DNA from: Gammaproteobacteria bacterium
GTDB taxonomy: Bacteria > Pseudomonadota > Gammaproteobacteria > Pseudomonadales > Azotimanducaceae
Direction: 5' to 3'
Assembly (NCBI GenBank): GCA_012960535.1
Contig: DUBB01000010.1
Location: forward strand, 62,001 to 126,000
DNA length: 64,000 bases
The notes under the pieces are model-generated. The model made no database searches, was not told the DNA's origin, and saw nothing but the letters and a program-made list of their open reading frames with translations. Shown here in pieces: positions 31,443 through 40,076 of the stretch. Made by a program: the position numbers and the translations under genes. Numbering within the stretch: position 1 is the stretch's first letter; the number at the start of each line of letters is the position of its first letter.

Positions 31443-32390
31443 ATGAACAGCAAACAAACTGCCGCCTTCACTGAAGAACATGACATTGCCGTACCCTACA
31501 TGCAGAGACTGCGCGACTATTATCTTGCTCTGGGTTACTCAAACCCCTATCGCTGGGCTCAATACGCCGATGTTCCGTTTACGCCTTTAGGTATCACCCT
31601 GGATCAAGCCAGGGTAGCCCTGATCACAACGGCTGCTCCTTTTAAGGAAGGCGCAGGCGATCAAGGTGCTGGTGCAGTCTACAATGCTAAGGCAAAATTC
31701 TACAAAACCTACAGCCAATCAACCTCAAACCCGGGTTTCCTTGGAATCTCACACCTGGGTTACGATAGAAAATACTCTACCGCCGCTGACCTCAATTCTT
31801 TTTTCCCGCTTAACGCCCTGACGGCGGCGGCCCAGCAGGGTCGTATCAAGGCGGTTGCAGCACGGTTCTATGGCACGCCAACCAATAGAAGCCAAGTCAC
31901 CACTATTGAACAGGATTGCGTTGATCTACTGGCCCTGCTTACAGAGGATGAGGTCGATCTAGCTATTCTTACTGCCAACTGACCTGTCTGCCACCAGACC
32001 GTGAGTCTGACAGCCAGGTATCTCGAGGCCCATGGTATCCCAACGGTTATCCTAGGCAGTGCCAAGGATATCGTTGAGCATTGCGGGGTCCCGCGATTCG
32101 TCTTCAGCGATTTTCCGCTCGGCAACTCGGCAGGCAAACCAGATGATCTTGACTCCCAGACAGCGACACTGGAACTCGCCTTCAGAATGTTAGAAACAGC
32201 GCCGGCGCCACGCACCACTATCCAGTCGCCGCAGCGCTGGTCCGCCAGTTCAGATTGGAAGCTGGACTTCCAGAATGTAGATCGCATAGCCGATGCCGAG
32301 ATAAAAAAAAGACGGGTCGAATTTGACAAGATCAAGGCAATCGGTCAGAAAGTGAGAGACCAGGCGCTGAGTAATCAAACCAAGAACTAG
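31443..32390 (+). CDS. Selenoprotein, glycine/sarcosine/betaine reductase selenoprotein B (GrdB-like) family
   Basis: One 315-aa frame with an in-frame TGA at 31980-31982 (codon 180). The reading continues without another stop to TAG at 32390. The junction reads TAN-U-PVCHQTVSL, a UxxC redox motif in which the selenocysteine of GrdB/PrdB-type proteins is expected. Both halves look like one family: ARVALITTAAPF and LGISHLGYDRKYS before the TGA, IPTVILGSAKDIVEHCGVPRF and FSDFPLGN after it. A SECIS-like hairpin follows the TGA directly. Conventional ORF calling would split it into a 179-aa protein and a GTG-started 129-aa protein. Family members reduce amino-acid derivatives or act as oxidoreductases; the substrate here is unknown. 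Decoding needs SelA, SelB, SelC and SelD elsewhere in the genome. Confidence 0.88.
31983..32018 (+). promoter_or_regulatory. Bacterial SECIS-like hairpin
   Basis: Immediately 3' of the in-frame TGA. Inner stem CAGAC (31995-31999) with GTCTG (32005-32009) closes a five-base loop CGTGA. Outer pairing CTGT (31984-31987) with ACAG (32010-32013) leaves a bulge on the 5' side. The loop starts 17 bases after the TGA and has a G at its second position, both within the published bacterial SECIS consensus as I remember it (16-37 bases, G in the first two loop positions). The element is also coding. Confidence 0.7.
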
Positions 32391-32711
32391 CGCCGCAACG
32401 CTAGGGCTGCTTGAACCGTGTGTCAGCTATGAGAAGGGCAACACTGTAATTCGCCACGACCAGGATAATCAGCTCTTTCTGGCAATTGGGCAGGTACCGA
32501 TCAGTAGCTGGTATTGCCCCCTAGGGCAATGTTCGGGTTGACCCAATCTTGCCAGGTGCTACCTGATCCACTGCAAAGAACCTATCAATTGCATAAAAGC
32601 CGCGCCACTATCAGGCCGCTCAGAATGATTTCATAAATCTGCAGGCGATGCCCTTACAGACATCTCGCTGTGCTAGAGTGCGTGCTAGAGTTTAACGATT
32701 TATGAAGTTTA
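32391..32711. other. Intergenic region after the selenoprotein gene
   Basis: 321 bases between two plus-strand genes. An inverted repeat CTAGCG-CCGCAA-CGCTAG (32387-32404) spans the selenoprotein stop codon but is not followed by T residues. The last 60 bases before 32712 probably carry the promoter of the MFS gene. No gene seen. Confidence 0.45.
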
Positions 32712-34025
32712 ATGAGCAATATTTCCACTTCAGCGTTGTTTCCACCCCGCTACAGAAACTATGCCCTTGGAGTTCTATTCCTGGGATACGTGGTTAATTT
32801 TATTGATCGTTCGATCCTGGCAATCCTGCTGGAACCCATCAAGCATGACCTGAGCCTCTCTGATTCAGAACTCGGGCTGTTGGGAGGACTGGCATTTGCC
32901 CTGTTTTACGCAACCCTGGGCATTCCCATTGCAGCGCTTGCTGATCGCTGGTCTCGGGTAAAGGTACTTGCCATCTCGATGATAATCTGGAGTGCCATGA
33001 CCGCCCTGTGTGGTATGGCATCTAACTTCATTACATTACTCATAGCAAGGATTGGTGTCGGCGTTGGCGAGGCTGGAGCCAGCCCACCCTCGCACTCACT
33101 GATATCCGATTACTTCCCCATCGAATCGCGGGCCACCGCCTTATCTATTTACGCGCTTGGCATCCCATTTGGGTCCATGGTTGGAAACTTCGTTGGTGGC
33201 TGGGGCGCCGAAGAACTCGGCTGGCGTACGACTTTTTTCCTGGTCGGCATTCCAGGGATTCTGGTAGCGTTTTTAATCCTTGCAACGCTAAAAGAACCGC
33301 CCAGGGGACTTTCAGAAAAACGCGAAATTAAAGCAGACAGTACTGCGCCCCCGACAATGAAGGACGTATTTAAATTTCTCTGGACCAAAAAATCATTCCG
33401 CCACATCGGCTTTGCTGCGGGCCTACATGCTTTTGTGGGTTACGGGGCAGGCACCTGGAACGCACCCTTTTTAATCAGAAGTCATGAAATGCCCATTACC
33501 GAAGTCGGTAGCTGGTTAGCTATTATCTCTGGCATCGGTGCTATCGGAACTTTTGCTGGCGGTTATCTCGGTGATAAAATCTCTGATAGAACGGGTGATC
33601 GCCGCTGGTATCTCTGGGTCTGCGGCATATCCACTCTGATCATGGTGCCTTTCCAGCTGACTGCTTACCTGTACGACGAACTGTGGGCAGTTATCCCATC
33701 ACTATTCGTGGTATCGATTCTCGGCGGCATGTATCTTGGCCCCTCTTTTGCTATGACGCAGGGGTTGGTCACACTCAGGATGCGGGCGGTAGCATCGGCC
33801 ATTTTATTGTTCATGCTGAACATTATTGGCATGGGACTGGGGCCCTATTTTGTAGGTATTGCCAGCGACCTGCTAGCACCCAATTTTGCCATTCACTCGC
33901 TACGCTACGCCCTGTGCATGGCAGTACTGGCGAATTTATGGGCAGCGTCCCATTATTTTCTTGGCGCGCGGACGCTGCGCGAAGACCTTGGCGATACCGA
34001 AGCTTTATTGAAGCAATCAGCTTGA
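32712..34025 (+). CDS. Spinster-type MFS transporter
   Basis: 437-aa inner-membrane MFS carrier with 12 predicted TM segments. The N-terminal segment YVVNFIDRSILAILLEPIK (about 26-44) and the block GEAGASPPSHSLISDYFP (about 117-134) are typical of spinster-like (Spns) carriers, often found beside aromatic or lipid catabolic genes. The substrate is not predictable. Monocistronic in appearance, downstream of the selenoprotein gene. Confidence 0.85.
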   Translation: MSNISTSALFPPRYRNYALGVLFLGYVVNFIDRSILAILLEPIKHDLSLSDSELGLLGGLAFALFYATLGIPIAALADRWSRVKVLAISMIIWSAMTALCGMASNFITLLIARIGVGVGEAGASPPSHSLISDYFPIESRATALSIYALGIPFGSMVGNFVGGWGAEELGWRTTFFLVGIPGILVAFLILATLKEPPRGLSEKREIKADSTAPPTMKDVFKFLWTKKSFRHIGFAAGLHAFVGYGAGTWNAPFLIRSHEMPITEVGSWLAIISGIGAIGTFAGGYLGDKISDRTGDRRWYLWVCGISTLIMVPFQLTAYLYDELWAVIPSLFVVSILGGMYLGPSFAMTQGLVTLRMRAVASAILLFMLNIIGMGLGPYFVGIASDLLAPNFAIHSLRYALCMAVLANLWAASHYFLGARTLREDLGDTEALLKQSA

Positions 34026-34380
34026 CCGAATGCATTCGCTGCAAACAAAACCTGGTAACCCCAAGCCATCACACCACCGACAAAGGCCATCAAGTTTATC
34101 TTCGCCCGCGCGCTGCAAGATACCGAGCTATCATCACACCTACTGAACTGAAGGCATAGGCGATGATAGGTAGATAATGTACTCGAGGTTAGATGTAAAC
34201 CTTTCTCTGCGCTTTTTTATGTTCAAAAATGAGCCAAAAAAACATTTGATCTGCAAGATGGAGATCTAAATTCGCTGCTTTTTATTTCCCTGATGCATAA
34301 TGGCCTAAGGTACAGGTATACTCAGGAATTGTTCTCAATCTCAAATCTAAATTGAAAAAAGCATCAATAAGGAATTAAAT
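34026..34380. other. Intergenic region, no gene seen
   Basis: 355 bases between two plus-strand genes. A 10-bp palindrome GAATGCATTC (34028-34037) follows the MFS stop. The AT-rich part from about 34200 on likely holds the promoter of the zinc-ribbon gene. No RNA gene recognised. Confidence 0.4.
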
Positions 34381-34755
34381 ATGCAGTGCCCAAAATGTAA
34401 AGGGGTAATGGAAGAAGCGACTTACGGACGTAATATGACCATCGATCGATGTGTCGAATGCAGGGGAATCTGGTTTGATACGGGAGAAGCAGAAAAATTA
34501 AAAGGCAAATGGATGTCCGATTTTCTAGACTCTGGCGATGTTAAAACGGGAAAGGTTAATAACAAGATAACTGATATTAACTGCCCCCGATGTAGCGTTG
34601 AGATGACTCATGTTAAAGATATGGAGCAACCGCATATTGGTTATGAGATCTGCGAAGAACACGGTATGTATTTTGATGCAGGCGAGTTTACCGACTACAA
34701 ATACGAAACCATTGTCGAAAAAATACTGAAGCTCATACCAAGAAATCAGACCTAG
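34381..34755 (+). CDS. Zinc-ribbon protein (zf-TFIIB type)
   Basis: 124-aa soluble protein with two zinc-knuckle repeats. The first has CPKC (3-6) and CVEC (28-31) followed by RGIWFDTGEAEKL, the classic zf-TFIIB pattern. The second has CPRC near 64 and an EICEEHGMYFDAGEF tail near 92 that keeps Cys and His ligands. ATG with AAGGA 7 bases upstream. Function unknown; proteins of this type are thought to bind zinc and perhaps nucleic acid or partner proteins. Confidence 0.85.
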   Translation: MQCPKCKGVMEEATYGRNMTIDRCVECRGIWFDTGEAEKLKGKWMSDFLDSGDVKTGKVNNKITDINCPRCSVEMTHVKDMEQPHIGYEICEEHGMYFDAGEFTDYKYETIVEKILKLIPRNQT

Positions 34756-34770
34756 GCCAGCGGAACTGGA

Positions 34771-34794
34771 GGATAACCTATTTAACGGTTATCC
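34771..34794. repeat. Perfect inverted repeat after the zinc-ribbon gene
   Basis: GGATAACC and GGTTATCC flank eight bases, 16 bases past the stop of the zinc-ribbon gene. It would form a strong hairpin in its transcript. No T tract follows on either strand, so it may stabilise the mRNA end or be a weak terminator. Confidence 0.5.
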
Positions 34795-35029
34795 CCGGAT
34801 TGAAAGATGGTAAGGCTAAGTTGCACTACCTAGCAGCCAATCATATCTAAACCCTCATAGCCTGGTCACTGAAGGCTCAGTAACGTTTCTTTGTGTTATG
34901 CCGACTTGAGCAGCCCATAACCATTGCTGCAATAAAAGGGAGACTACACCATCGTCGGATTTTTGTTCGCCCATGATAGCAGGGCATAATCTCGTACCAG
35001 AGACCGTCCAGGCCAGGCCCCGCTATTTT

Positions 35030-36343
35030 TCACACTCTGGCTGAAACGCGATACGGCTCTCGCAAATAAATATAAACCATGACCAGAACACTGTAACCCA
35101 GTAATAGTAACCAGCCGGTGTTGCCAATGAAATCCCATGAAGAGTAGATGCCGTAACCGTAAATGACCACGGCGGTAAGGGGTAGGAGTCTGGTTAGCAG
35201 CACTGGCAATCTGAACGGTGCCAGACGATAAGCTTCAGGATTGCGTTTAGCTAGATTATAAAGAGCAACCACTGGAAACAATCCAAAAATGGCACCCACT
35301 GCATTTCCGAGAATGGCCACGTAAGTCAATGTCATACCTGTCAGGATAGGTAGCATGCCAACTGCAAAAAATACCGTGAGGAAAATATATGGGGTTCCAA
35401 ATCGATTTACGACTGCCAACCTGGCCGGTAACCAGCCATCTTCTGTGGCCATATACAGGCCGCGAGTACACCAGGCAAAGATGGCATTAAGTGAAGTCAC
35501 TAGCGATATCATGATGCCACCTGCAATAAAAGCAATGTAAACACCAGGAGAAAAGATAATCTTAGCTGTTACAGCCAGATTCCTGCCTGCAAGCTGGTCA
35601 AGCGGCAGCACGCCAGTGGCCACCACCGCAATAAGAATGTAAAGCAGGCTGACAACCAGCAAAGAGATGCCCATCACCAGGGGAATCATCCTGCCAGGAT
35701 TCTCCATTTCATCCCCGAACTCAGATATAAACTCGGAGCCAATCAGGCTGAGACGCAGCAAAAATGCTGCAGCGAAAAAACCACCAAAACCGTTTGGCAT
35801 GACTGTGGGCAACTGCCTATAAGGCGCATAATCCTGAACGTGTGTAAGACCAAGCGCAATGTACACAGCCAATGCTGCGAGCAGACCCAAAACCATCACG
35901 CTCTGAAATCGTGCGGCGGTTTTAATCCCAAGTAAATTAGCGATAAAGCAAAGCAGCATGATGGTTGCAGCAACCAAAGTCATATTCAGCCCAGGCACCA
36001 ATGCGTCGCCATATTCTGCGAAGCCGATCGCATAACTTGACAGTATCACCTGCCCTGCCAGCAGCAGCGCCAGATAGAAAAAAGAAATCTTGCTGCCCAG
36101 GAGATCTCGCACGTAGGTATAATTGCCACCCGTGCTGGGAATAGCCGAACCCAGGGCAGCGATACATATGGTGGGAATGGCAACAATCCCTAACGCCAGT
36201 AAAAAGGCCCAGGGGGCTCCATGGCCAGTCATGCCAATGCTGACCCCAGTTAAAACAACAACACCAGTGCCGATAATCTGGCCTAATGAAATACTCATCA
36301 GGTCCCAAAACTTCAACACCTTGCCTTCAACTGGTTGGTTCAT
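35030..36343 (-). CDS. APC-superfamily amino-acid permease
   Basis: 437-aa inner-membrane permease with about 12 TM segments. The TM1 block SISLGQIIGTGVVVLTG (about 17-33) carries the unwound-helix GTG motif of APC transporters, and GSAIPSTGGNYTYVRDLLG (about 65-83) is the TM3 region. Last gene of an operon with a Cys/Met PLP enzyme, mtnP and mtnA, 73 bases after the former. It therefore probably moves methionine, methylthio compounds or a related amino acid; this is inferred from context. Confidence 0.85.
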   Translation of the reverse strand: MNQPVEGKVLKFWDLMSISLGQIIGTGVVVLTGVSIGMTGHGAPWAFLLALGIVAIPTICIAALGSAIPSTGGNYTYVRDLLGSKISFFYLALLLAGQVILSSYAIGFAEYGDALVPGLNMTLVAATIMLLCFIANLLGIKTAARFQSVMVLGLLAALAVYIALGLTHVQDYAPYRQLPTVMPNGFGGFFAAAFLLRLSLIGSEFISEFGDEMENPGRMIPLVMGISLLVVSLLYILIAVVATGVLPLDQLAGRNLAVTAKIIFSPGVYIAFIAGGIMISLVTSLNAIFAWCTRGLYMATEDGWLPARLAVVNRFGTPYIFLTVFFAVGMLPILTGMTLTYVAILGNAVGAIFGLFPVVALYNLAKRNPEAYRLAPFRLPVLLTRLLPLTAVVIYGYGIYSSWDFIGNTGWLLLLGYSVLVMVYIYLREPYRVSARV

Positions 36344-36416
36344 TGTAAAGCCCGCAGGGTTTCTTTTATTTCATAGCACTGAAACTGACGGCAACAGTTA
36401 GATCAATCCAGCAATA

Positions 36417-37691
36417 TTACCTTATCTGCTGTATCGCCTGATCCAGATCAGCAATCAGGTCTTCGATATTTTCTATACCAACAGAAAGCCGCACTGTATT
36501 GTCCGCAATACCGGCTTTTTCCCTTTCTTCTCTGGGTGTCGCACTATGCGTCATGCTGGCAGGATGCTGAATCAGACTATCCACGTTACCCAGGCTCACG
36601 GCAAGCGTTGGAATGGTCACAGCATTGGTAAATATCATACTATTTTCTAAACCACCGCTAACCTTAAATGACACCATGCCGCCGAATCCATTGATCATCT
36701 GCCGCTTTGCCAGATCATGATAAGGATTATCAGGTAGACCAGGATAGAACACCGCTTCGATCTGAGCTTGCTCCTGCAACCAGGTGGCCACCGCCAGGGC
36801 ATTGTCAGCGTGCTTCTGCATCCGCACTTCAAAGGTTTTTAAGCCAACATTTATCAGCGACGTATCTGTAGGGCTTGGCGCGACCCCCAGCATTTTATAG
36901 GTCAGACCAACGCCATTACCACCGGGGGCCATATAATCAAGGTGGGTGCTAACGATGGCACCACCGATAACCTGGCCATGACCGCTGATATACTTTGAGG
37001 TGGAATGTAGAACTACATCACAACCGAAGGTTAGCGGGCGCTGGTGGTAGGGTGTGGCGAAGGTATTATCAACCATAACCCAGATATCCTGTGCATGCGC
37101 GATCGTTACAAGATGTGCCAGATCCACAATTTCAATATTCGGGTTTGAAGGTGTTTCGAGAAAAATCATTCTTGCATCAGTATTTTCAGAAATTACCCGG
37201 GTAAGGCTTTCTGGCCTGACATCAGTGAACCAGACCACCTCTATGCCAAGACGGGGAGCGAGCTCATACCACCACTTGAAGCTATTACCATACAAGCCGC
37301 GTTGCACAATGGCCTTGTCGCCACTGCCAATTTTTGCCAGCACCGCCGCCGAGGTCGCGGCCATACCTGAAGAGGTTACCTTTCCTGACACAAGTTCAGA
37401 CGGATCAATATCAGGCTGTGATCGAATCAGATCGATACCTTCCATATAAGCGATCTTGTTTGCCAGATGATCCATATTCGGGTTGTGGGTTCGTGTATAG
37501 GCATAACCCTTTTTCTTGCCAGCAAATACATCACCTGCCTCTTGCACCGTGTCAAAGCCAAAGGTTGAAGTCTGATAAATAGGCATGAGATGGGCGTGTT
37601 TGTCATGACTGCCCTCTCCCACGTGGTTAACGATGGTACCCATACCATGTTCTGGCTTTACTTTTTTCCCCGTCATGCTGGTTTCCTGCAA
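36417..37691 (-). CDS. Cys/Met-metabolism PLP enzyme (methionine gamma-lyase or O-acetylhomoserine sulfhydrylase type)
   Basis: 424-aa fold-type I PLP enzyme. YAYTRTHNPNMDHLANKIAYMEG (about 48-70) and the PLP lysine in HSTSKYISGHGQ (about 231-242) are family signatures; MVDNTFATPYHQRPL precedes it. The family holds methionine gamma-lyase, cystathionine lyases and OAH sulfhydrylase, which sequence alone does not separate here. Sitting between mtnP and a permease, it could reuse methanethiol or release it. It is 39 bases downstream of mtnP. Confidence 0.85.
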   Translation of the reverse strand: MQETSMTGKKVKPEHGMGTIVNHVGEGSHDKHAHLMPIYQTSTFGFDTVQEAGDVFAGKKKGYAYTRTHNPNMDHLANKIAYMEGIDLIRSQPDIDPSELVSGKVTSSGMAATSAAVLAKIGSGDKAIVQRGLYGNSFKWWYELAPRLGIEVVWFTDVRPESLTRVISENTDARMIFLETPSNPNIEIVDLAHLVTIAHAQDIWVMVDNTFATPYHQRPLTFGCDVVLHSTSKYISGHGQVIGGAIVSTHLDYMAPGGNGVGLTYKMLGVAPSPTDTSLINVGLKTFEVRMQKHADNALAVATWLQEQAQIEAVFYPGLPDNPYHDLAKRQMINGFGGMVSFKVSGGLENSMIFTNAVTIPTLAVSLGNVDSLIQHPASMTHSATPREEREKAGIADNTVRLSVGIENIEDLIADLDQAIQQIR

Positions 37692-37730
37692 ATGATTAAT
37701 GGGCTGCGCGATTAGACTAGCAACAACGCG

Positions 37731-38483
37731 TTATAACAGAACTGGCGGTACGCATTGTGTATCCGTTGTCTGCCGAAGAACATCCAGCATCAGGCTGACC
37801 ATGTTTGATCTCACTTGACTGATGTTACCGCCAACCAGCGTGATCTTCTCTTCCAGGCCTGCCGCGAGATTGATGGGCAGAGCAACAGCCGCGAAACTCA
37901 TGCCAAGCTCAGCTGCAAGGTAAACCTCAGGGCAGCAGGTCATCCCCACGACGTGTCCACCTAACTGGTGATACATCCTGATTTCTGCCGGAGACTCAAA
38001 TCGCGGACCATTGGTCGCCACATAAGTTGCACCGTCATGAACCTTGACGTCATGCTTAGCACCCAGTTGCAACATGCACTCACTCATAACCGAGCAGAAT
38101 GGCTGGCTCATTTCAACGTGGCCTACACTTTCGTCAATTTGGTCAAAGAAAGTAAAATTCCGGCCGTGGGTAAAGTCAAGAAAATCTCTAAGCACAGCAA
38201 GTTCAGACACAGGATAATCAGCTGAAATAGACCCTACCGCGTAGGTAGACAGGATGCGCTGCACCCCGAGATCCTTCATTGCCCTGATATTGGCACGATA
38301 GTTTATCTTATGCGGCGGCGTAGAATGATCCGTGCCGTGCCGGGTTAGAAAAATAATATCTTCATGTTCACCTTTGCCGACATAAATCTGTGCTATTCCA
38401 TATTGGTTTTCGACCTGCTTCGCGTCAACTTCAACGCCTTCAAGACTATAGATTCCAGTACCACCAATAACTGCGGCAGGCAT
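37731..38483 (-). CDS. mtnP: Methylthioadenosine/methylthioinosine phosphorylase
   Basis: 250-aa PNP/MTAP family enzyme that phosphorolyses 5'-methylthio-nucleosides to a purine and 5-methylthioribose-1-phosphate. Phosphate-binding motifs GGTGIY (7-12) and RHGTDHSTPPHKINYRANI (about 49-67), then NGPRFESPAEIRMY (about 159) and MTCCPEVYLAAELGMSFA are visible. Near residue 203, where MTA-specific enzymes carry Asp, this protein reads PINLAAG with Asn. That resembles the methylthioinosine phosphorylase of Pseudomonas, so the preferred base may be hypoxanthine. 19 bases after mtnA. Confidence 0.87.
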   Translation of the reverse strand: MPAAVIGGTGIYSLEGVEVDAKQVENQYGIAQIYVGKGEHEDIIFLTRHGTDHSTPPHKINYRANIRAMKDLGVQRILSTYAVGSISADYPVSELAVLRDFLDFTHGRNFTFFDQIDESVGHVEMSQPFCSVMSECMLQLGAKHDVKVHDGATYVATNGPRFESPAEIRMYHQLGGHVVGMTCCPEVYLAAELGMSFAAVALPINLAAGLEEKITLVGGNISQVRSNMVSLMLDVLRQTTDTQCVPPVLL

Positions 38484-38502
38484 AATGATTCCTTCTAGTT
38501 AA

Positions 38503-39612
38503 TTACCATTTTTGTAAACCAGACAAATCGTAAGGGCTAACAATGCCCTGCAGAGTAACAACGCCGGAAACATATTCTGGCGGCGTGATGTCAAAGGCAG
38601 GATAGCAGGCCTGTACAATATCAATCGTCGTAGCAGTCCCTAAGGCAAGCTTTACCTCTGCCGGATCTCTTTGTTCTATCACGATATCATCTCGGCTTTT
38701 CTTGCGCTCATCCCGGCCCCAGGCAAATGCAAAAAAAGGTATATCATGGGCACGAGCGGCAATAGCGTTCTGATAGGTGCCAATTTTGTTTACGACATGG
38801 CCGTCTAGGGTGATTAGATCTGCTGCGGTAATGTACTTCTGGATTTTCTGCTCCGACATGAAATGTGCAGGCATGTTGTCCGTAATCAGATTGACCTTAA
38901 TGCCCATCTCCCGTATGGCTGGCGCCGTGAGTTTTGCACCCTGAAAATAAGGCCTGGTTTCCGGGCTATAGACCGTAATATCTTTACCATCTCTGGCTGC
39001 AAAAGCGAGCGACAGTATAAAACCGGCCTCGCCGAAACAGTGGGTAAGGATACCCTCTCCATCTTTGATCTGATCTGCCATAGCCCTGGCTCGCAGGGTG
39101 TAGTCATCAAAAATGTCCAGAAGCATCGCCGTTATGCCCCCAGCGACGGCTTTATCCACATCGTCACCTTTAGTCACAGCCTCTTCGGCGATAAAGATAA
39201 TCTGATCCAGGCGCTGTTTCATCGCCGTATTGGTCGGACGAGTGCTTACTAATGCCGCTCGGGCCTGGCCAAGCGCCTTGAGCAATGCTGCGCGCCGCTT
39301 TATGCTGGCGCTAAGCGCCGCTTTATGTCTGCACGTCAGCAATCGCAATGCATTGACTGCAGCAAGCCAGGGTCCACTGCCCTGGGTAACCATATCCTGA
39401 ATCGCTCTGGCTACATCGTCAATATTATCGCAGCTGACAAATGACTGCTCGAAAGGATATTTGCGCCGGTCGCCAATGAGTACCTTACCCGATTCAAAAC
39501 GGGCAATATTCTCTGGCTTTAATATGAAGGGCAGAAGTTTGTAAGTACCTTCCTGTTCAGCAGGAGAGGGTTGAATTGATGGTGTAAGTCTTTGGCTATC
39601 CATGAACAACAT
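38503..39612 (-). CDS. mtnA: S-methyl-5-thioribose-1-phosphate isomerase
   Basis: Converts MTR-1-P to methylthioribulose-1-phosphate, the step after MtnP. 369 aa of the eIF2B/MtnA fold. The catalytic Cys in ILTHCFGEAGF (about 192) and Asp in LITLDGHVVNKIGTY (about 271) are both present, and TQGSGPWLAAVNALRL matches the N-terminal domain. The family usually reads THCNTG, so FGEAG is a variation. Starts at ATG 39612 or three codons later. First gene of the salvage operon mtnA-mtnP-PLP enzyme-permease. No mtnB, C, D or K gene is in the window. Confidence 0.85.
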   Translation of the reverse strand: MLFMDSQRLTPSIQPSPAEQEGTYKLLPFILKPENIARFESGKVLIGDRRKYPFEQSFVSCDNIDDVARAIQDMVTQGSGPWLAAVNALRLLTCRHKAALSASIKRRAALLKALGQARAALVSTRPTNTAMKQRLDQIIFIAEEAVTKGDDVDKAVAGGITAMLLDIFDDYTLRARAMADQIKDGEGILTHCFGEAGFILSLAFAARDGKDITVYSPETRPYFQGAKLTAPAIREMGIKVNLITDNMPAHFMSEQKIQKYITAADLITLDGHVVNKIGTYQNAIAARAHDIPFFAFAWGRDERKKSRDDIVIEQRDPAEVKLALGTATTIDIVQACYPAFDITPPEYVSGVVTLQGIVSPYDLSGLQKW

Positions 39613-40076
39613 GCCTGCTAAAATATCACCCTATAAGCGCCAGTCAACGGCTCGGCGCCAATAGCATTGGTCCATTCAACCGAAGCAGTTGGAATCACCG
39701 ACATTCTTAACCTTGACGCTGTTCAGGTGCTATCTGTTTCGTTTTGGATCTATCAACCTGAACAGTACAATAGCACTTCTGGTAGGTGTCCACTACCATC
39801 CGAGAATCTTCCAAATCGCCGTTATTCCCCTGGGAGTCTCTAGACTATGCGATGAACTGCCGCATAACAGCGGTAAAGCGTAAGTAACCAATATCAATAG
39901 GCTATATAATCTTTCACCTATTAATGGCTATTCGATCAACCCAAAGAAAAACCTGAGCCACACGGTAATTTCTCGTCTCCTGGATGGCGGATTCCCTGTC
40001 CGAATGAACACAGGGATAAGCAGGGTTAGATTCGAAAAGACTTTATAGCCACCGACATCTGAGAATCGAGTACTAA
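39613..40076. other. Divergent intergenic region with an inverted repeat
   Basis: 464 bases between mtnA and the RND operon. It must hold both promoters. An inverted repeat lies at 39993-40016 (separate entry). I looked for a SAM or other sulfur riboswitch before mtnA and saw none. Short frames within show no protein features. Confidence 0.45.
39993..40016. promoter_or_regulatory. Possible operator upstream of the RND pump
   Basis: TCCCTGT and ACAGGGA form a perfect 7-bp dyad around 10 bases, ending 60 bases before the adaptor gene start. The spacing suits a dimeric repressor of TetR or MarR type, which often control RND pumps. No regulator gene is adjacent. Confidence 0.4.

Noticed and set aside
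32001-32390. Separate 129-aa protein starting at GTG 32001
   Set aside because: It is in the same frame as the upstream 179-aa part and continues the same protein family across the TGA.
34771-34794. Intrinsic terminator after the zinc-ribbon gene
   Set aside because: Strong hairpin but no T tract on either strand; kept as an inverted repeat.
39613-40076. SAM or other sulfur riboswitch upstream of mtnA
   Set aside because: No recognisable riboswitch core or terminator/anti-terminator pairing was seen in the 464 bases.
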